64,000 bases of DNA from Echinometra lucunter (GCA_029962745.1 CM057159.1:29033898-29097897), one strand, 5' to 3'. Shown: positions 49,161-63,032, counted from the first letter of the stretch. Translations and numbers: made by a program. The notes: generated by a model from the sequence alone, not told the origin.

Positions 49161-49263
49161 AGAAGAAGAATTAAGGAAAAGAAGAAGTAGAAGAAGAAGA
49201 AGAAGAAGAAGAAGAAGAAGAAGAAGAAGAAGAAGAAGAAGAAGAAGAAGAAGAAGAAGAAGA
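49161..49263. repeat. GAA trinucleotide microsatellite
   Basis: About 26 GAA units with a few interruptions at the left; a polypurine tract able to form triplex DNA. Confidence 0.95.
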
Positions 49264-49337
49264 GGGAAAAGGAGAACAGAAGAAACCAAAGAATAAAAGG
49301 AAGTAAGAGGAAGAAGAAATATGAAGTTAATCGAAAT

Positions 49338-49520
49338 ATGGGGGCAGGAGTTGGTCTAGCGGTAACGTCAATGGTCAGCTATAATTATTCGCCTACAAAC
49401 TGACTCTGATCGGACCCAGGTTCGAGCCTGAGTCACGTCTTTCGGACGTTTAAGGTCGGTCTCAGACGTAGTTGAACATATCTAATTGATACACGACGTC
49501 TGTAAAAGCCAAATTACACA
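49338..49520 (+). mobile_element. tRNA-derived SINE, plus strand
   Basis: Box A TGGTCTAGCGG (49352-49362) and a perfect box B GGTTCGAGCC (49419-49428) lie 67 bases apart, longer than in most tRNAs but possible for a diverged head. The body continues as gtctttcggacgtttaaggt. The sequence and layout differ from the 42531-42724 SINE, so it is a separate family. Confidence 0.65.
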
Positions 49521-52118
49521 CATAAAGCAAAATTTAATGACTTTTAAAACAAAAGGATGTTAAGGAACGAAAAAGATTCAGTTTTGAATTACAGGTATAC
49601 GGAAACAATAGATTTATTTTCAGATTTGAAAAAATCCAAGCAGATATACAGTAGGATAAAAAGAAAAAGGAATATTGAAAGGGAAATTCTTTCTTGTCAG
49701 TGTTTTTATGTCAATGACCAGCCTGACTCGACTAAAAAGGGGTACCATTATGGGTTATAGTGGCGAAACCACCACAAGGAGGTAAGGGGGTTATATTCCA
49801 CAGAACTAAGAAATTCAGTAAATAGGGAAGAGGAACATCCCGAAACATTAGTTTATGTTCGTCCATTCGGTGATCCTGAAAAATGGATTAATTTCAGGAT
49901 TTCAAATGTCCTTGTTTTGTAATGTGATCTTAATGATCTATTTTTTTCTTCCTCATTTTTCCTCGACAAATATCTTTACATCCTGAACTTTAAAATATAT
50001 TTTTTTAAAACATACTATTAAAAAAAATCAAATTTTGCTCACATTTGTGTTATTTCTCAAAGTTCCCTGAAAGACATGCCAAATAGGCCATTCTATGAAT
50101 TATTACTTTAGTATACGCTAGGACCTGTGAGATGGGGAATACCTATACAGAAAAGTATTTTTTAAAATGGGGAAAATAAATACAAGAAGTGCAAATAAGA
50201 GATTAAGAGGGGAGAAAGAGGGAAAAAGAAAGAGATAGAATAATGAAGAAATAAAGAGAGAGTTAGGGAGATAGTTCGCAACTAGTTGCGAAGGCTAAGA
50301 TAAGAGGAGTGATATTTTTATTGTGATATTTTGTTTCAATCTCACCTTGTAGTGTAATAACAAATTGTTCAAATAAACCCCCATCTTTCACTTTTAATTT
50401 TATGTCAGACATGTCAGACATGAACTATACTGCATTTGCCTTGACCTTGATTTTAAAGAGATACAATACCATGGAGGAGTAACTAAACTTTAAATGGCTA
50501 TACCATATGCTCAGGCCATTGAAACTACAGTCGAGGCCATTTTTTTTTAAAATTCATAAAAAAGCAAGTGAGAATCCATTCTCTTCTTTTCTGAGAAAAG
50601 GTGAAATATCACACGAGCAGTGGGACAAATCGGATCAAGAGATTAGAAAGTTAGAGAGAGAGAGAGAGGGAGAAAGGAGGGGGGGGGGGGGAGGGTGAAT
50701 ATGAAGGAACATATATATCAATATTACATTTACACTTTTCGATGAGTAACTAGACTCGGGCGGAAAATATGAAAAAAATCAATTAATAAACATGAAGAAA
50801 TAACTCTCAGGTTCGTGATTTTTTTCTCAGAGAGGTTATGTCAGCAATGAGAAATTTAAAAGATCTAAAGATTAAAAGAGAATATAAGATCAAATGCAAG
50901 TGGTGACAGGACTGCTATTCATTGACTTTACTAGCACCTGTGGTTTAACGACAAAATAATCAATTATACGTTAATGACCATTTATATTACCATAATATTT
51001 CCTTCTTTTTTGTATTCCCATGGTAACTGTTAATATATTTGTAAATGGAATGGAGAGTGTGACCGTGACATTCTCAGTCCATCCGGAAGGGAAAGGATAG
51101 GTGTCTGGCAATGAAGGAGGAAATGAAAAAAAAAAAAAAAAAGAGAAGAGGAGCATGGGGAGGGGGGGGGGGGGGGAGGGAGAGATAGAGAGAGACAGAA
51201 AAATATATAGAGAAATACAAAAGAAAAAAGAGTGGAAAAGATGAGAACAGAGAAAAGGGAGTTGATTATGAAGAGACGAAAAGAGCAATGAAAAAAAGGA
51301 CAACAGAACACAACAGGTGATATTTGTAAGAAATTAAAACGAGTTTTGTTAAGAGAAGAAAATAAAGATGTAAAGAAAAAAGAAATAAGAAAGAAAAACG
51401 GAGTTATAAAGTAAGAATAAAAATAACCAAATGTACAAGAAAAAGGGGGAAACATTTAGAGAGATAGTTAAAAAGAGGGAGAGAGAGAGCGTGTGAGAGA
51501 GAGCAGGTGTGAAATAATGTGTGAGTTCTTTGAACTTGGCCGTACGTCTAGCCAGACCCTCGTGCTCGGCCGCTGAGGATGAGCCTCGAAGGTTACAAGG
51601 ACTTGTCTTCGTCTAGTCTCGTTTCTTGGGTGACGTATACACAAAGTCCTAAGATAAACTTTGCACCGATCGTACGCCTGCCTGCTACTGTTTAGGGGAA
51701 GGAAGGGTTGAATCTGAGTTGGCGCGTTAACAGGCAGGCTGACTTATTAGTTGTTAACACTATCCCAGGGGAGTGCTACATGGTGAATATGCATGACTAT
51801 ACTGCGGTGTTTATGTATGGAATGTTCCTGAGTCAGAGTGATTTTTATCATAACATCATGGAACATGATAGGGAGGATGAGGGAGAAACAGAGGGAAGGG
51901 AAGGGGAGGGGGCGAGGGGGTTATTGGGAGAAAAAAAAAAGTGTGTAAGTCATCATCTACTGGCTGGGCTGAATGAAATGTGGGCGGAGTTTGGCGTAGG
52001 CATCGCGTCTGTCATCACGAAGCAAGTCGAGCGTTAGTTAATACGTCATCGCATGGGTAACACACTGCAAGAGTGTCTCACTACATTGTCAGTTGCTCGT
52101 CCGTCCGTCGTCTTACTT
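49521..52118. other. Non-coding stretch with GA and G-run tracts
   Basis: Purine-rich pieces lie at 50200-50270, 50654-50695 (with a G run), 51123-51200 (A run and G run) and 51470-51510. The segment from about 51540 has more even composition and may be the upstream region of the promoter called at 52119. Confidence 0.4.
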
Positions 52119-52152
52119 TATAAAAAAGACTCAACTTATCTCCGGCGAGTCA
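52119..52152 (+). promoter_or_regulatory. Candidate core promoter (TATA box with initiator)
   Basis: TATAAAAAA at 52119-52127 is followed 33 bases from its first T by tcag at 52150-52153, an initiator-like start (A at 52152). TATA boxes are frequent by chance in AT-rich DNA, so support comes mainly from the ATG exon with a donor 270 bases downstream. Confidence 0.25.
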
Positions 52153-52421
52153 GAAACATGGTACACCACTGGACCTGGTATATCCCATCTCGACAAATAT
52201 AATCGCTAAATCACTTGTTCGATACATTATCAACGCCTTCGTCAGGGACTATGAAGTTTGGTTCAATCTGCAGTAGACCTCAGCACAGAACAATATTACA
52301 TTAATGATTTTTTTTATCTCACCTATTGGAACAGTGACAGCTACTGTGGAGCAGATAAACATTTTCATGTGAACATTGGATACTTTATTCAAGTAAATAT
52401 TTATATATTTTCCTCGCCATC

Positions 52422-52442
52422 ATGAACACTTCAAATCTACAT
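52422..52442 (+). CDS. Candidate first coding exon (seven codons)
   Basis: ATG at 52422 lies in good context (gccatcATGa, A at -3), with an in-frame stop upstream at 52356. Seven codons (MNTSNLH) are followed by gtaagt at 52443, leaving phase 0. That phase fits the exon at 61783. Joined, the two would give a short N-terminal tail leading straight into a hydrophobic segment. The link across 9.3 kb is inference; other exons could lie between. Confidence 0.22.
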
Positions 52443-52779
52443 GTAAGTAACGAACGACCTCTTCTTAACTATATTTCAAAGGAGATACACTCTGTACTAG
52501 AGAGCTCGCAATTCAATTACTTAATAGATAACGAGTATATCGATAGGTATAGCACGGCAATCGAAAGTGCAATTCAATTCGTAATTATGGCCTAATCACA
52601 TTCTGGGCTTTATTAATTCGCTTGAATAAACATTGCCGAGCGCACATGCTTCTTTGGCAGCTAGTGCCAGCATTCAATTACGCCAGAAAGAGAATTTTGG
52701 ACATCTCGATGCCTATGGAACTGACGGAGAAGGTGAATTCTTCTCTTTTTCCTCTCAGTTTATATACTTCCCCTTTTTT
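52443..52779. other. Non-coding stretch (putative intron start)
   Basis: Contains the strong gtaagt donor at its start. Part of the right end may belong to the LINE tail that follows. Confidence 0.35.
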
Positions 52780-52940
52780 AAATGCAAAGTTTATTTGTCT
52801 ATTTGTCATGGATCCCCCTGCTTTTCAAGCCTCTGGCTTTTCTAGGGTGTTTGATCCTCACATTTTACAATGTACATATCTACTCATGTGATTTTTTACC
52901 TAATAAATAAATTGAAATTAATTAAAAATTGAAATTAAAA
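52780..52940 (+). mobile_element. Probable LINE 3' end, plus strand
   Basis: The segment catggatccccctgc ... ttttttacctaataaataaattgaaatt ends in AATTGAA-type repeats. This is the usual form of CR1-like LINE 3' untranslated tails in sea urchins and relatives, as I remember them. The reverse transcriptase region is absent (5' truncated). Confidence 0.45.
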
Positions 52941-53156
52941 AGTTGCTGCAGATAGCCGTGAGATTACGAGCTATCGGGAAGATTCAGTTTGATGATGTGT
53001 CATCATATACTCATAACAAATAATGGTGTGCTTTGGCAGGTAGAATGCGTACTTGTGCATATCAGCTAAGTTGATCCACTTTCACAAATTTTTGTTTTGT
53101 TTTATTAGAATCAAGTATTATCTGCTACTACATATTCATTTCATGCAATTCGAGGG

Positions 53157-53158
<2 letters not shown>

Positions 53159-53224
<66 letters not shown>
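53159..53224. repeat. AT dinucleotide microsatellite
   Basis: About 33 pure AT units. Confidence 0.95.
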
Positions 53225-53226
<2 letters not shown>

Positions 53227-54497
53227 CTTTATTCTTAAGATCAGGAGAAATACTTAATCTTAATTTTGGAAAGAATGCAAACTGGGATAAAATTGGAAGC
53301 ACAGAACCTTGCAAGAAAGCAATTTACATTTGCATTATGATACTTTAAAATGAAATTATTTTCCTAATGTAAGCTTTATGTAATGTTATTCTCAATTCAG
53401 TTATATGACTGAAATCATTGTTTTTTAAATCAAAGAAACTATTCAATTCAGGTGATTGCATTTCGGTAGGAGCTGCAAAAGAAGAAGAAGAAGAAGAAGA
53501 AGAAGAAGAAAAAGAGGAGGAGAAGGAGGAAGAAGAAATAGTAACATCAGCATCTACAACAGCATCGTCATTATCAGCTTCAGAAGTAGCTGCAGTAGTT
53601 GTAGTATAGTGATGATAGTAGTAGCAGTAGAACTATAACGTTAACATCTAGGTTTTACTGCCTTTCACTAGGTCTGTCTTTATTTGTTTGCTATCTGCAA
53701 CGATTGTCAGTCATGATTATGCGATGCGATGAAAGATGGTTTTTATGGAAGAATTCCTCCAAAAGGTCGTAGGGTCAAGGTCCTGCTATGTATTTGGGTC
53801 AGGTATAGTGAAGGAGTGTCAATCATATTTTGTGAGGATCGACGTGATCTCTCTGATCAGAGAACTTTCATTTCTCCTCCATTGCTGTGCACATGAACAG
53901 TTTTCGGATACACTCATGGTTTTCAACATGCTGATTACACTTTATGTACTCTTTAAGATAGGACCCGTATACATGGTATAAGCCTTTTATTTAGGAGGGG
54001 GGGGGGGGTCTGTACATTTTTGTTTACTTTTTATGCATGTTCCCCCCCCCCCTTTTTAACATTTGGATAATACCTTTTCACAAAAGATGCATTCGTATCT
54101 CTTTTAGTCACCAGATACCACCTAGCCCGGCAACACCCTCTTAATTGGTGGATGTTGATTGTTTAAGGTGAAGGTAACCGGGAATAGTGGGAACCATCCC
54201 GCAATCGATGAATACCACACTAGATCATGCTATATCTCTTTAAGTTTGCGCTCTTTTAAAAGATGAAGTACATGCACCTTAATCACGCTTGAAATGTGTT
54301 ACAGTTTTATTTTCGTGAGTTTACCGTTAAGGACGATATATGGGGATCACGTTGTTTGCGTTATTGATATCTCCTATACCTATTATTGGCGATGGCATCT
54401 TTGTGTATGTGTGTGGACGGCGATGACACATTGCTTAATATGCACTCTTCATGGGTTCATTGCTGCTTGTAAGTGATTGTCAATATTTGTAGAGAAG

Positions 54498-54535
<38 letters not shown>

Positions 54536-54888
54536 CAGGCAAGCCGCGTCACGGTATCTCATTGATACAACCTATTCAAGTAGATATTACCCGACCCGAG
54601 TTATGACTAAGAAATGATATTCCGATATTTCATTTCCACTGGCAATGAGCATCAGATGGCAATAATGCACTTTCAGATTATGAATTTAATACGATTATTC
54701 CAAGAAACAGATGTGAGATACCAAGAGAGAGAGAGACAGAGAGAAAGCACATTGGGGATCGGAATATTACAAAGAGATGCATGGAGATGGGGAGAAGAAA
54801 AAAAGAAAAAAAGAGAACGAGAGACAGCGGGTAGGAAGAAAGGGAATAGGACTATTAACTGTTGGTGGAGTGAGATAAGTAGAAAGAG

Positions 54889-54889
54889 G

Positions 54890-54951
<62 letters not shown>
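54889..54951. repeat. GA dinucleotide microsatellite
   Basis: About 27 GA units. The Arg/Glu and Leu/Ser frames across it are artefacts. Confidence 0.95.
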
Positions 54952-54954
<3 letters not shown>

Positions 54955-56970
54955 GTTTGGACGCATCCCATTTTCCATATTGGCTGCTCGCGACCTTTTC
55001 TTTCAAAGGTTAGCATCTAAATGCTGGTAAATATATATACCTTGCGTTTTTGTACTATGATCGTAAAATGATCCTATATTTCACACAACAATTATTTGCC
55101 CCTTTTCACGCACTTGGTATTTTTTTGCGGTTTTTATTCATGAAAGAAGAGGTGTTTGTACAAAGGAATACTATGTCTACAAACGTGTTTTATATTGCAC
55201 GTGAACATGGCTCAGACTCTTGTTAAAGTCAGCTTGCAAGAGTATCCGATTAGCACTGTCTCTCACTCCTTCATACTGCAATGTGGCAATGTAACATTAC
55301 CCACCCTGCCAATTACTATCACATGCATAGGTAGGTATAAAATGATTACAGACTGTAATGCTGGCAATGTGCCTATTCGAAGCAGCTCCAAGTGCTTGAT
55401 TTTCATTTAAATACTACCACTTGTGAGATGCTACTTAACATTTGAAAAGACATGACTCAAAGTCGGCCTGAATTTGTTCGAAGAGGACAAAGAAGATCGG
55501 AATAACCAAGAGTTGAATATTCCTCGAATGAACCATAATCTTTTTAAAATGCCCATGATGTGAATTGTATAATCATATATTTTAAGAAGAATTAGTCATT
55601 ACTTTCAAGGGAAACTTTTACGTCATTTTAGAATTGTCGAAGAGTTCTTAAAATCCTTAATCGAGTCACCATACCTGTATTACGACAAAAGAAAAATATG
55701 GGGAAAAAAAAGAATACCGTAGAGGGTATAAGCCAAAATGTCCGAATTTGTAAGCTTTCTTAATTGTCATTTGTATGTATAATGACTGAAATAGGTAGAT
55801 CTAATACCTTTATCGTATAACTATGAAGTGTAACCTGTAGTTGTATATAGTTGCCATAGTTGCTGTAATTGACACGCATTAAAGGCGCCAAAACTCACAG
55901 ATATGGTAGAGGGAAATCCCTCATTAGTTTAGTTATGATAAGATACGACCTATTGACCACTATCACCGCTCTATTGACCCGCAAGGTCTATAACAGCAAG
56001 CCTGATTAGAAAGCAAGGTCTTTTCTCTTTCCTTCAATGATTATCGTTACTATCTCTGCCATTAATTAAAAGGCCTCTACCTGTTGATGGTAGAGCTATC
56101 CATTAAATTAGAATCTAAATCATCACTGACAGCGTTATGAAGCACCGGAAGGGATGATTCATAATGCAAATTCAGTGTATCTCTTTACCCATCCAAATGA
56201 TATAGAGTTTTCTCCATTTCTTTGAATTAGGGATTTAGAGACGAAGGCTTTGGTGGATATTTCCATGGAGAAATGTATATGACATTATTTGGAATGACAT
56301 GTGAAAATCCTTTGAATCAATGAAGATTTTTAACCATCTTTTATCATCACATCATGTAATACGTAACAGGAGTGATTTCAATATCAACCCGATGATAAAC
56401 GGATGATGATGATGATATACATAGAAAATTCAATAAGCATGATAAGGATTTAAAACAAAGGAAGAAGCGTGACTTTATGATGTGATGTGAATTAAATTTA
56501 TCAGTGATATCGTGCTGTATATTATACGGCAATCATAATGCCGGCGGTCTACAACTGGATTTCATTTTATTACTGGCCAGTAAGCCTTGCAATCTAAAAC
56601 GATGAAAACAAAATGAGAGTTTTTTTTAAAGGTCGATCATCATGCATCATACGGTCACGTCACGAACCTGAATTTATTACCCTTCACATTCTTTCACTAT
56701 GCAGGCTTCAAGATCACATACACACAAATTTTATGTATATGAATACATTTTCTGTTGAAATTCATATCCCGCATCTAGAAACGAAGCTTCAGGTAGAACA
56801 TCTTCCGCATGTGATCTTCTGAATGGAAACAAAAAAATTTGGTTGGAAGAAAAGACAAAAGACAAAAGGCAATATATTTCTACTGTTTCCATACATTCTA
56901 TCAAGCACAACAATGTACCAGTTTTCTTAGTTGCTCTCATCTGTCATCGTGCACACCAAGTGCCACCAAC

Positions 56971-57199
<229 letters not shown>

Positions 57200-58097
57200 T
57201 ACTCACTTAAACGATACTTCAGCCACTCTTAATTTATCTTTATAAGATTATCGCATTTCCTTTGTAATATCAGTAATTAAGTCTTGATATTATTCAATTG
57301 AATTTTTACATAGTCATACAGTGTGATTTAAATGGTACTTGACTGTAAATCATAATTCATTAACGTCACTGCTGCGTATCGGTATTCTTTGTGTTAAACT
57401 GTGAAACCACCACATGATCGTTCACTAGCATGATTGGGAGAAGATATGAAAACTCAATCAGACTCATCTTGGTATCTGGCGATAGCGACCAATTCCAATT
57501 TTATGCAAAATATTTGTATTCAATCAGCTCGGCAAACGAGAGTATATTGCGAGCAGACGATAATAAATAGTAGAATGAACTATATCATTGTGGGTGTCAC
57601 TGTTTGCATGCAAGTGCTTCAAACTGAATCGTTCTGTTGAATAGAAAAAAAAAAGGTTCGTCAGAAATAAGTTTTTCTTCAAGAGCATTGCCTTACTAGA
57701 AGTATCACAGAGTGAATCCATTGACATTAGAGGGGTTAAACCCACTATCGTGAGAGTAAAGTAAGGAGATCATGCATTCTCTTTCTCTTTTCAGGTAATA
57801 TTTGGTGTCCTGACTTTTTCTCTTCCCCCCCCCCCATACATTCACTCGCGCGCGCGCGAACTCCCCCTCCCCCCTTCACACACACCTGCACGCTCACTTC
57901 ATTCACTTCCTTTATTATGTCTATCTGTCTCTCTTTCTCTCTCCTTTTTACGATTCCCATACCGCTATAGTCTCAAATCTTAATTTATTATCCATCACTT
58001 AATTTTTCCTCATCAGTCATGTCAGTTGGCAGGGTTTGCTTTTCTCCTTTCGGATTTCTCCCTTTCCGATATTCCTTTGTCCTTTTGGCTTTGTCTA

Positions 58098-58142
<45 letters not shown>

Positions 58143-60088
58143 ACCTCCTCTTTAAGTATTTTTGTTTGCAAATTGACATCTGCTTGACCTCTCTCCCCTC
58201 CTATTTATAAAATCCGCACCCTTCATATTTTACCTTCCAAGGGTAATGAGCAAAATGAACTTCCAAAATCCATGTAGTTCAAATAAGCTGAACATCATAG
58301 ACAGAATCAGGAATTAAGTATATTTAATCATGCTAATGTTTGATACATGGATTTTGACATACTTGCCACATTTCGCCCACCAAATCTATGCATTTGTCGC
58401 CTTTAGGTTTGCTTTGAAGCATCCGAATAAACTCTTGTTCTACTTGTTTTTGGAGCAGGTGTCTCTCCTCGGAATACGCCGCCTATTGTATTTTCATTTC
58501 ACCTGTCGTCACCGCTCTCGAGTGAATTCTATTAATTCTTAAGTCAACAATAAAAACAAATTACAATTCAAAGGCATTGGAAGTCGGATGAATCCAAGAA
58601 TGACAGCAATTAATCCAGTATATATGCATAATCTGATATCAAAATGTCAACGCATTTCCGAGTCCTTAGATGTAAATCTGTTTTTAGCACCAAAATCCAG
58701 CTTCTATATATTATTATTATACTATTTTTCCTCAGAAGATAATCTTTGTCATGTTTGTATTGAAAATTTTTAAAACATACTTGCAAGAATAAGAAAACTT
58801 TTTTTAAAAAGGTGGTATGTAATAGTTTTGCTCATTTTCAAGTCAGTGTGCCTCTCTAAGAATAACCTCCTGTGCATTTTTTGTTCAGGTGCATTCTATT
58901 TCGTATTTACATTTACCCACCCTTCGTAGTATTTGAATTGATGACAGCTGAAGTTTTGTGATCGTTATATGATAAATAATATATGAACAGCAGTTCATGA
59001 AATCAAGAAAGACATTTGCCATTACTTGCAATTTAGCATATAATAATAAAAATATGTTTACATTCAGTTCAGATATATTAATATCTTTATGTCAGTTTGG
59101 TTATAGATTACGAAATCCGATTGGTCATAAAACCACGAACAAGCGGTAAATGACTGCCATTTCCAGTCTAAAATTAGTTTGCATGGATAGATGGTCATAA
59201 TAGGATTTAAGGTATGTCCCACGGTAAAATATGTCAAATGTATATATAAGCCAGATGCCTCGAATGTCGGAGACCCCTGGAAAGCAATTTCTAATTTGAT
59301 TTCCAATTCGATCTTGATATTCTATGTTTTAATCACTCGGTTGAGTTACTATTGTACTGATATCGTTAAGTCAGGAGGAATATATTGTACGGGCTTGCCA
59401 AAAAAGAGACAGATTATCGATTCGTTAGAGAATGACGTCACATTATTACTACCGTAGCAACAAAATTCATTTTTTTGCTCAGTGGTAGAAATTAAATACG
59501 GGAAAATGGAAAATTAATAGCAATGTACGAATTACCGGATGACATTTGTACAAATTATGTTTACCTCATTTTATTCTTGCCGGTCTTTCATAGCTACACT
59601 GTAGACAGATATTGCGTAGGAGGAGTGCAAGATGAATAGGATGTTTATGGTCATGACAAACTATTCAAGGAGAAATCTTCCATCTAACTTTCCTGCTGAT
59701 TATTGTCTCTTGAGACTTATTTATCAAAAAATATGTCTTTTATAAAAGACTTTAAAAACATGCACTACCTTTCCTTGGTGTAAGATAGGAAATTGGGTTA
59801 CTTTTAGTCATGGAATTTGTATGGAGAGCTCGAGTTACTTGCATGTCTGCAATTAAATACATGGCAGCTACAATTAATGATCAACAAACTAACTAAACAC
59901 TGCTGCAGAGATGGAATATGTTTTACCTCACTAGCATGGCTCAAATTTGCTATCTCTTTTGATGAAGTTTGTATTTTGTAAGAAAGAAAATTAATGATTG
60001 CCTGGACAAGCAAAAGGTGAGAGATAGGTTGTTGGTTATGTTTTCAGAATAGAAAATTGACTTACAGATTCATTTAAATCCATAACAA

Positions 60089-60128
<40 letters not shown>

Positions 60129-61018
60129 GGTGGAATATAAGAAAGAATGAGGTGGGAACGAGATCTATTTTCACAACACAATGTAAAGGGCAATTTTGTA
60201 AATTAATATCTACCATTGTTTGTAGAAATCGCCCGAAGGTACTTTAATCGGCTCGAAAGAAGTTATGACGACACAACAAAAACATCTCGCATCATAAGGT
60301 TATGAAGAGGCGTAGCCCGAGTGATGGTACTGGGAAGGGAGGGGGAGGGGAAGGTAGATTTAAGGTCTACATTTAGCCTTCAAGTCCATGCTCAGGGGCG
60401 CAATATGTGATTAATCACAGTTAGGTTATTTGCAGGCTGCAATGAAAGGTAGAAATGATTTCCTCCCTGACGGGCGACCTGTTGCCACAGCGAGGTAAAG
60501 GCGCCATTTCAAACTATGTATATATAGTAACCCTGTGAAATAAGGCCTGTAAAATAAGGCCACCAAACACCTGACTCAAACAAACGTCTCTTACTCATAA
60601 TGCTTTTTTTTTTTTAATAATCATTTGGATGTTGCCATATCTGTGTACCACCAAGATGCCCCAGGGCAAATTGTAGCAAATAATTAATTTCCTGACGAGA
60701 AATTAGAAACGTAGCTTGACGTAATTTATCCATTCGAAAACCTCCGATGATTAAAACGTCTCATTGTACATAATAACTCTCAAGCATTATACAATATTAT
60801 ATTTGCTGCCCCGAAACATTATATTTACGTATGAAATAAGAGACCTATAAATAGAATTTTTTTTATCTCGTTCTCTCGATCTTTCTTCATGTTCATGGCG
60901 CAAACTAATTGTGTCCTGAAGAAAATTTGAAGGACAAGGACCCCCTAAAAACATCTTGTGATCTATAAAAGTACAAAGGAATTGGTAACTCCATTTTGTA
61001 AAATTGGTCAAGAAAGCT
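57200..61018. other. Non-coding stretch (putative intron)
   Basis: Contains a C run near 57824-57835, a CG dinucleotide tract at 57848-57859, TC (58097-58139) and GA (60090-60124) tracts, and a piece at 60310 resembling 'ggcgtagcccgag'. No gene is recognised. Confidence 0.4.
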
Positions 61019-61042
61019 TATATATATATATATATATATATG
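61019..61042. repeat. TA dinucleotide microsatellite
   Basis: About 12 TA units. Confidence 0.9.
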
Positions 61043-61782
61043 TATATTGTTGCATAGAATCGTCCTTTGAATATGTTGAAGGTCCATATACAATCCTTAC
61101 TGCAGAACGTTTGTTTCGGTTCTGAAGTGATAAATTAGGCATTTGCATAACTGTATCCTGCACAGTTTAATAGTCGAATTACTCAGACCGAAATGCATAT
61201 CATTATTCAGTATGTTAAGAGAGAATATTTCTCATTTACATCATTTTCTTGGTTTTATTGTTTGGTTACTAAGGAAAACGGTAAAATTTTCTTACATTCA
61301 GTTTTCAGAAGAATCTTAAAATTGGTATATAATACATTGGTCAGGTTGAATTCCTAATTGCGATGGAAATTTCATCAGTGTTCATCATCTCCCAATACAC
61401 ATTTATCATGTTTTACCACACGCGAACGCGCGCACACACGCACGCAACCACCCACCCAACAAATAGTTCATATTTCAATATTGCACTGTTAAAACAGTTG
61501 TTTAAAAATTATTGTATTGTTTTAGATAAGAACCTACCAATGGATGTTTGAAAAAAAATCCCATATTTTTATATACAATTTTTCAAAACAAAAAACAGGT
61601 GTTAAGTTCATATTTTAAACAGCCCAATGATTTTTAAACAATTGTTCTAACAGTGTGGATTCTTCCCCAGAGGAGAAATAAAGCCATTTCCATTAGAATA
61701 GCGCTTTCATGTTGGTATTTCACAGTAGATACTGACAATCTTTAACTTAAAGCATGCCATTATCTTTCTTTCTCGTCCTCAG
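61043..61782. other. Non-coding stretch ending in a splice acceptor
   Basis: AT-rich. The last 25 bases are a strong polypyrimidine tract (tctttctttctcgtcctcag) with a branch-like tttaact about 37 bases before the AG. Confidence 0.5.
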
Positions 61783-61933
61783 ATTTATGCGACATTACTA
61801 GCGGGTATTTTACTTCAGTACTTGACCAGATGGGTGCATTCGGCTAGCCTTCCACCTGTATCCCCACCATTACACCACCAACCTGCATCCCTTCACACAC
61901 TCAACGACTCCGTGCCTCCAACAAATAGTACAG
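61783..61933 (+). CDS. Exon of a membrane protein gene (unidentified)
   Basis: This 151-nt exon has a strong acceptor (ending 61782) and a consensus donor CAG|GTAAGT. Only one frame is open: 50 codons entered at phase 0 and left at phase 1. Residues 3-15 (ATLLAGILLQYLT region) are hydrophobic and fit a membrane segment. Then come basic and aromatic residues (TRW), a Pro/Ser/His-rich stretch (SLPPVSPPLHH), and two N-glycosylation sequons (NDS, NST). This layout resembles the signal anchor and stem of a type II Golgi enzyme, or the first membrane segment and loop of a transporter. I do not recognise the family. It pairs in phase with 63607-63638. Confidence 0.5.
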
Positions 61934-63017
61934 GTAAGTCCAGCATCCCAGTGCATCATGGGTAGGCGCAGCATGATTTTTTTGTCAAGCGATACAAATA
62001 TATTTTCTTCGGGGCAGGTAATCGACGCATCAATTATCTCAATGGGAATTTGTTGTCATGCAGTAAATTATATACAGAAGAACCCTGTCCATGCGTTCAG
62101 TGTTATCCATCTTAAAATAAACTTTTCCATTGGGTTGTGGTAAAAATACATATTTCATGAATAATGTTTCGATTTCGTAAAGGAGACAATCGCATCTCCT
62201 ACTATAAATAGGCCTGGAAAGCAGGCCAAGGGATGATTAAAAGATAATGAGAATACGGTGCAAGACATGGCTGGATAATCACGACCCTCCTTGTTAGCTC
62301 ATGGGAACCGGGTAATAGCTCTAGCATGTCATAGCACATGGGATAGGATTCACCAAGCATCACTGGTGCTCCCAAAAGAGACACATTTATTTATCCATAT
62401 CTAACTATATTATGCCACCCTACATTAATGCTCTGCACTCACAGTATATGATGTCTTGAAGCTCTAAAGTGAATGTATTACAAATATGTATCATCGATAG
62501 AATTGATTGCGTACTGTGCCGAAATTGACCCCTCCTCAGAGAGGAAGAAAGTAAATTTCTTTTGTTTACCAGACTGTCTTTAAATTTGATATGAACGATG
62601 CATGTCAATTAATCCCAGTATGATAACTGTATTTTTTCAATCAATTTTAGAAGGTGGGAGACTATTCTCAAGCACTATCTTCTACTAGTATCACACTTAT
62701 TTTTATCCATATTTTTGCTTATACTTTCATTACCTTTAAAATGTGGAATGAAAGTGCAATTTCTTGTCTGTTTCATTTTTTATTCCCTCAAACAAAGTAA
62801 CTTACCATTCTCAGAAGACAAAGACATGTCTCCATCATTATCTACAAATATGACGATCAAAAATATAGATTATAATTATAGCTTTGTTAAGATTGTGATG
62901 ATATGGAACTCTTTATTCAACTTTTTTCACTTTGATACCTTTCTGAAAAAGAATTTACTAAAATTAAGAATTTATTTTCAAAACTTGAAGGTTGCGAATA
63001 GATTTTTAATAACAGTA
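61934..63017. other. Intron between the two exons (left part)
   Basis: Starts with gtaagt. An alternative acceptor (taccattctcag, ending 62814) opens a phase-compatible frame (EDKDMSPSLS...) of about 30 codons, but no phase-1 donor follows. It is at most a cryptic or terminal alternative exon. Confidence 0.4.
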
Positions 63018-63032
63018 CTACTACTACTACTT

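Larger units (their letters stand above)
52941..56970. other. Non-coding, repeat-rich (putative first intron)
   Basis: Microsatellites lie at 53159-53224 (AT), 53478-53540 (GAA), 54498-54532 (GA) and 54889-54951 (GA); G and C runs lie at 54000 and 54045. A 41-codon ATG frame at 55208-55332 ends at a plausible donor (gtaggt). Its phase does not match 61783, so I leave it out. No element is otherwise seen. Confidence 0.4.

Noticed and set aside
51708..52037. 109-codon plus frame
   Set aside because: It crosses a purine-rich simple sequence, has no signal or domain, and ends just before the proposed promoter.
54614..55030. 138-codon plus frame
   Set aside because: The Arg/Glu-rich part is the GA microsatellite, with overlapping minus frames of Leu/Ser.
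55208..55332. ATG frame MAQTLVKV... ending at a gtaggt donor
   Set aside because: The phase does not fit the exon at 61783 and no other downstream exon matches.
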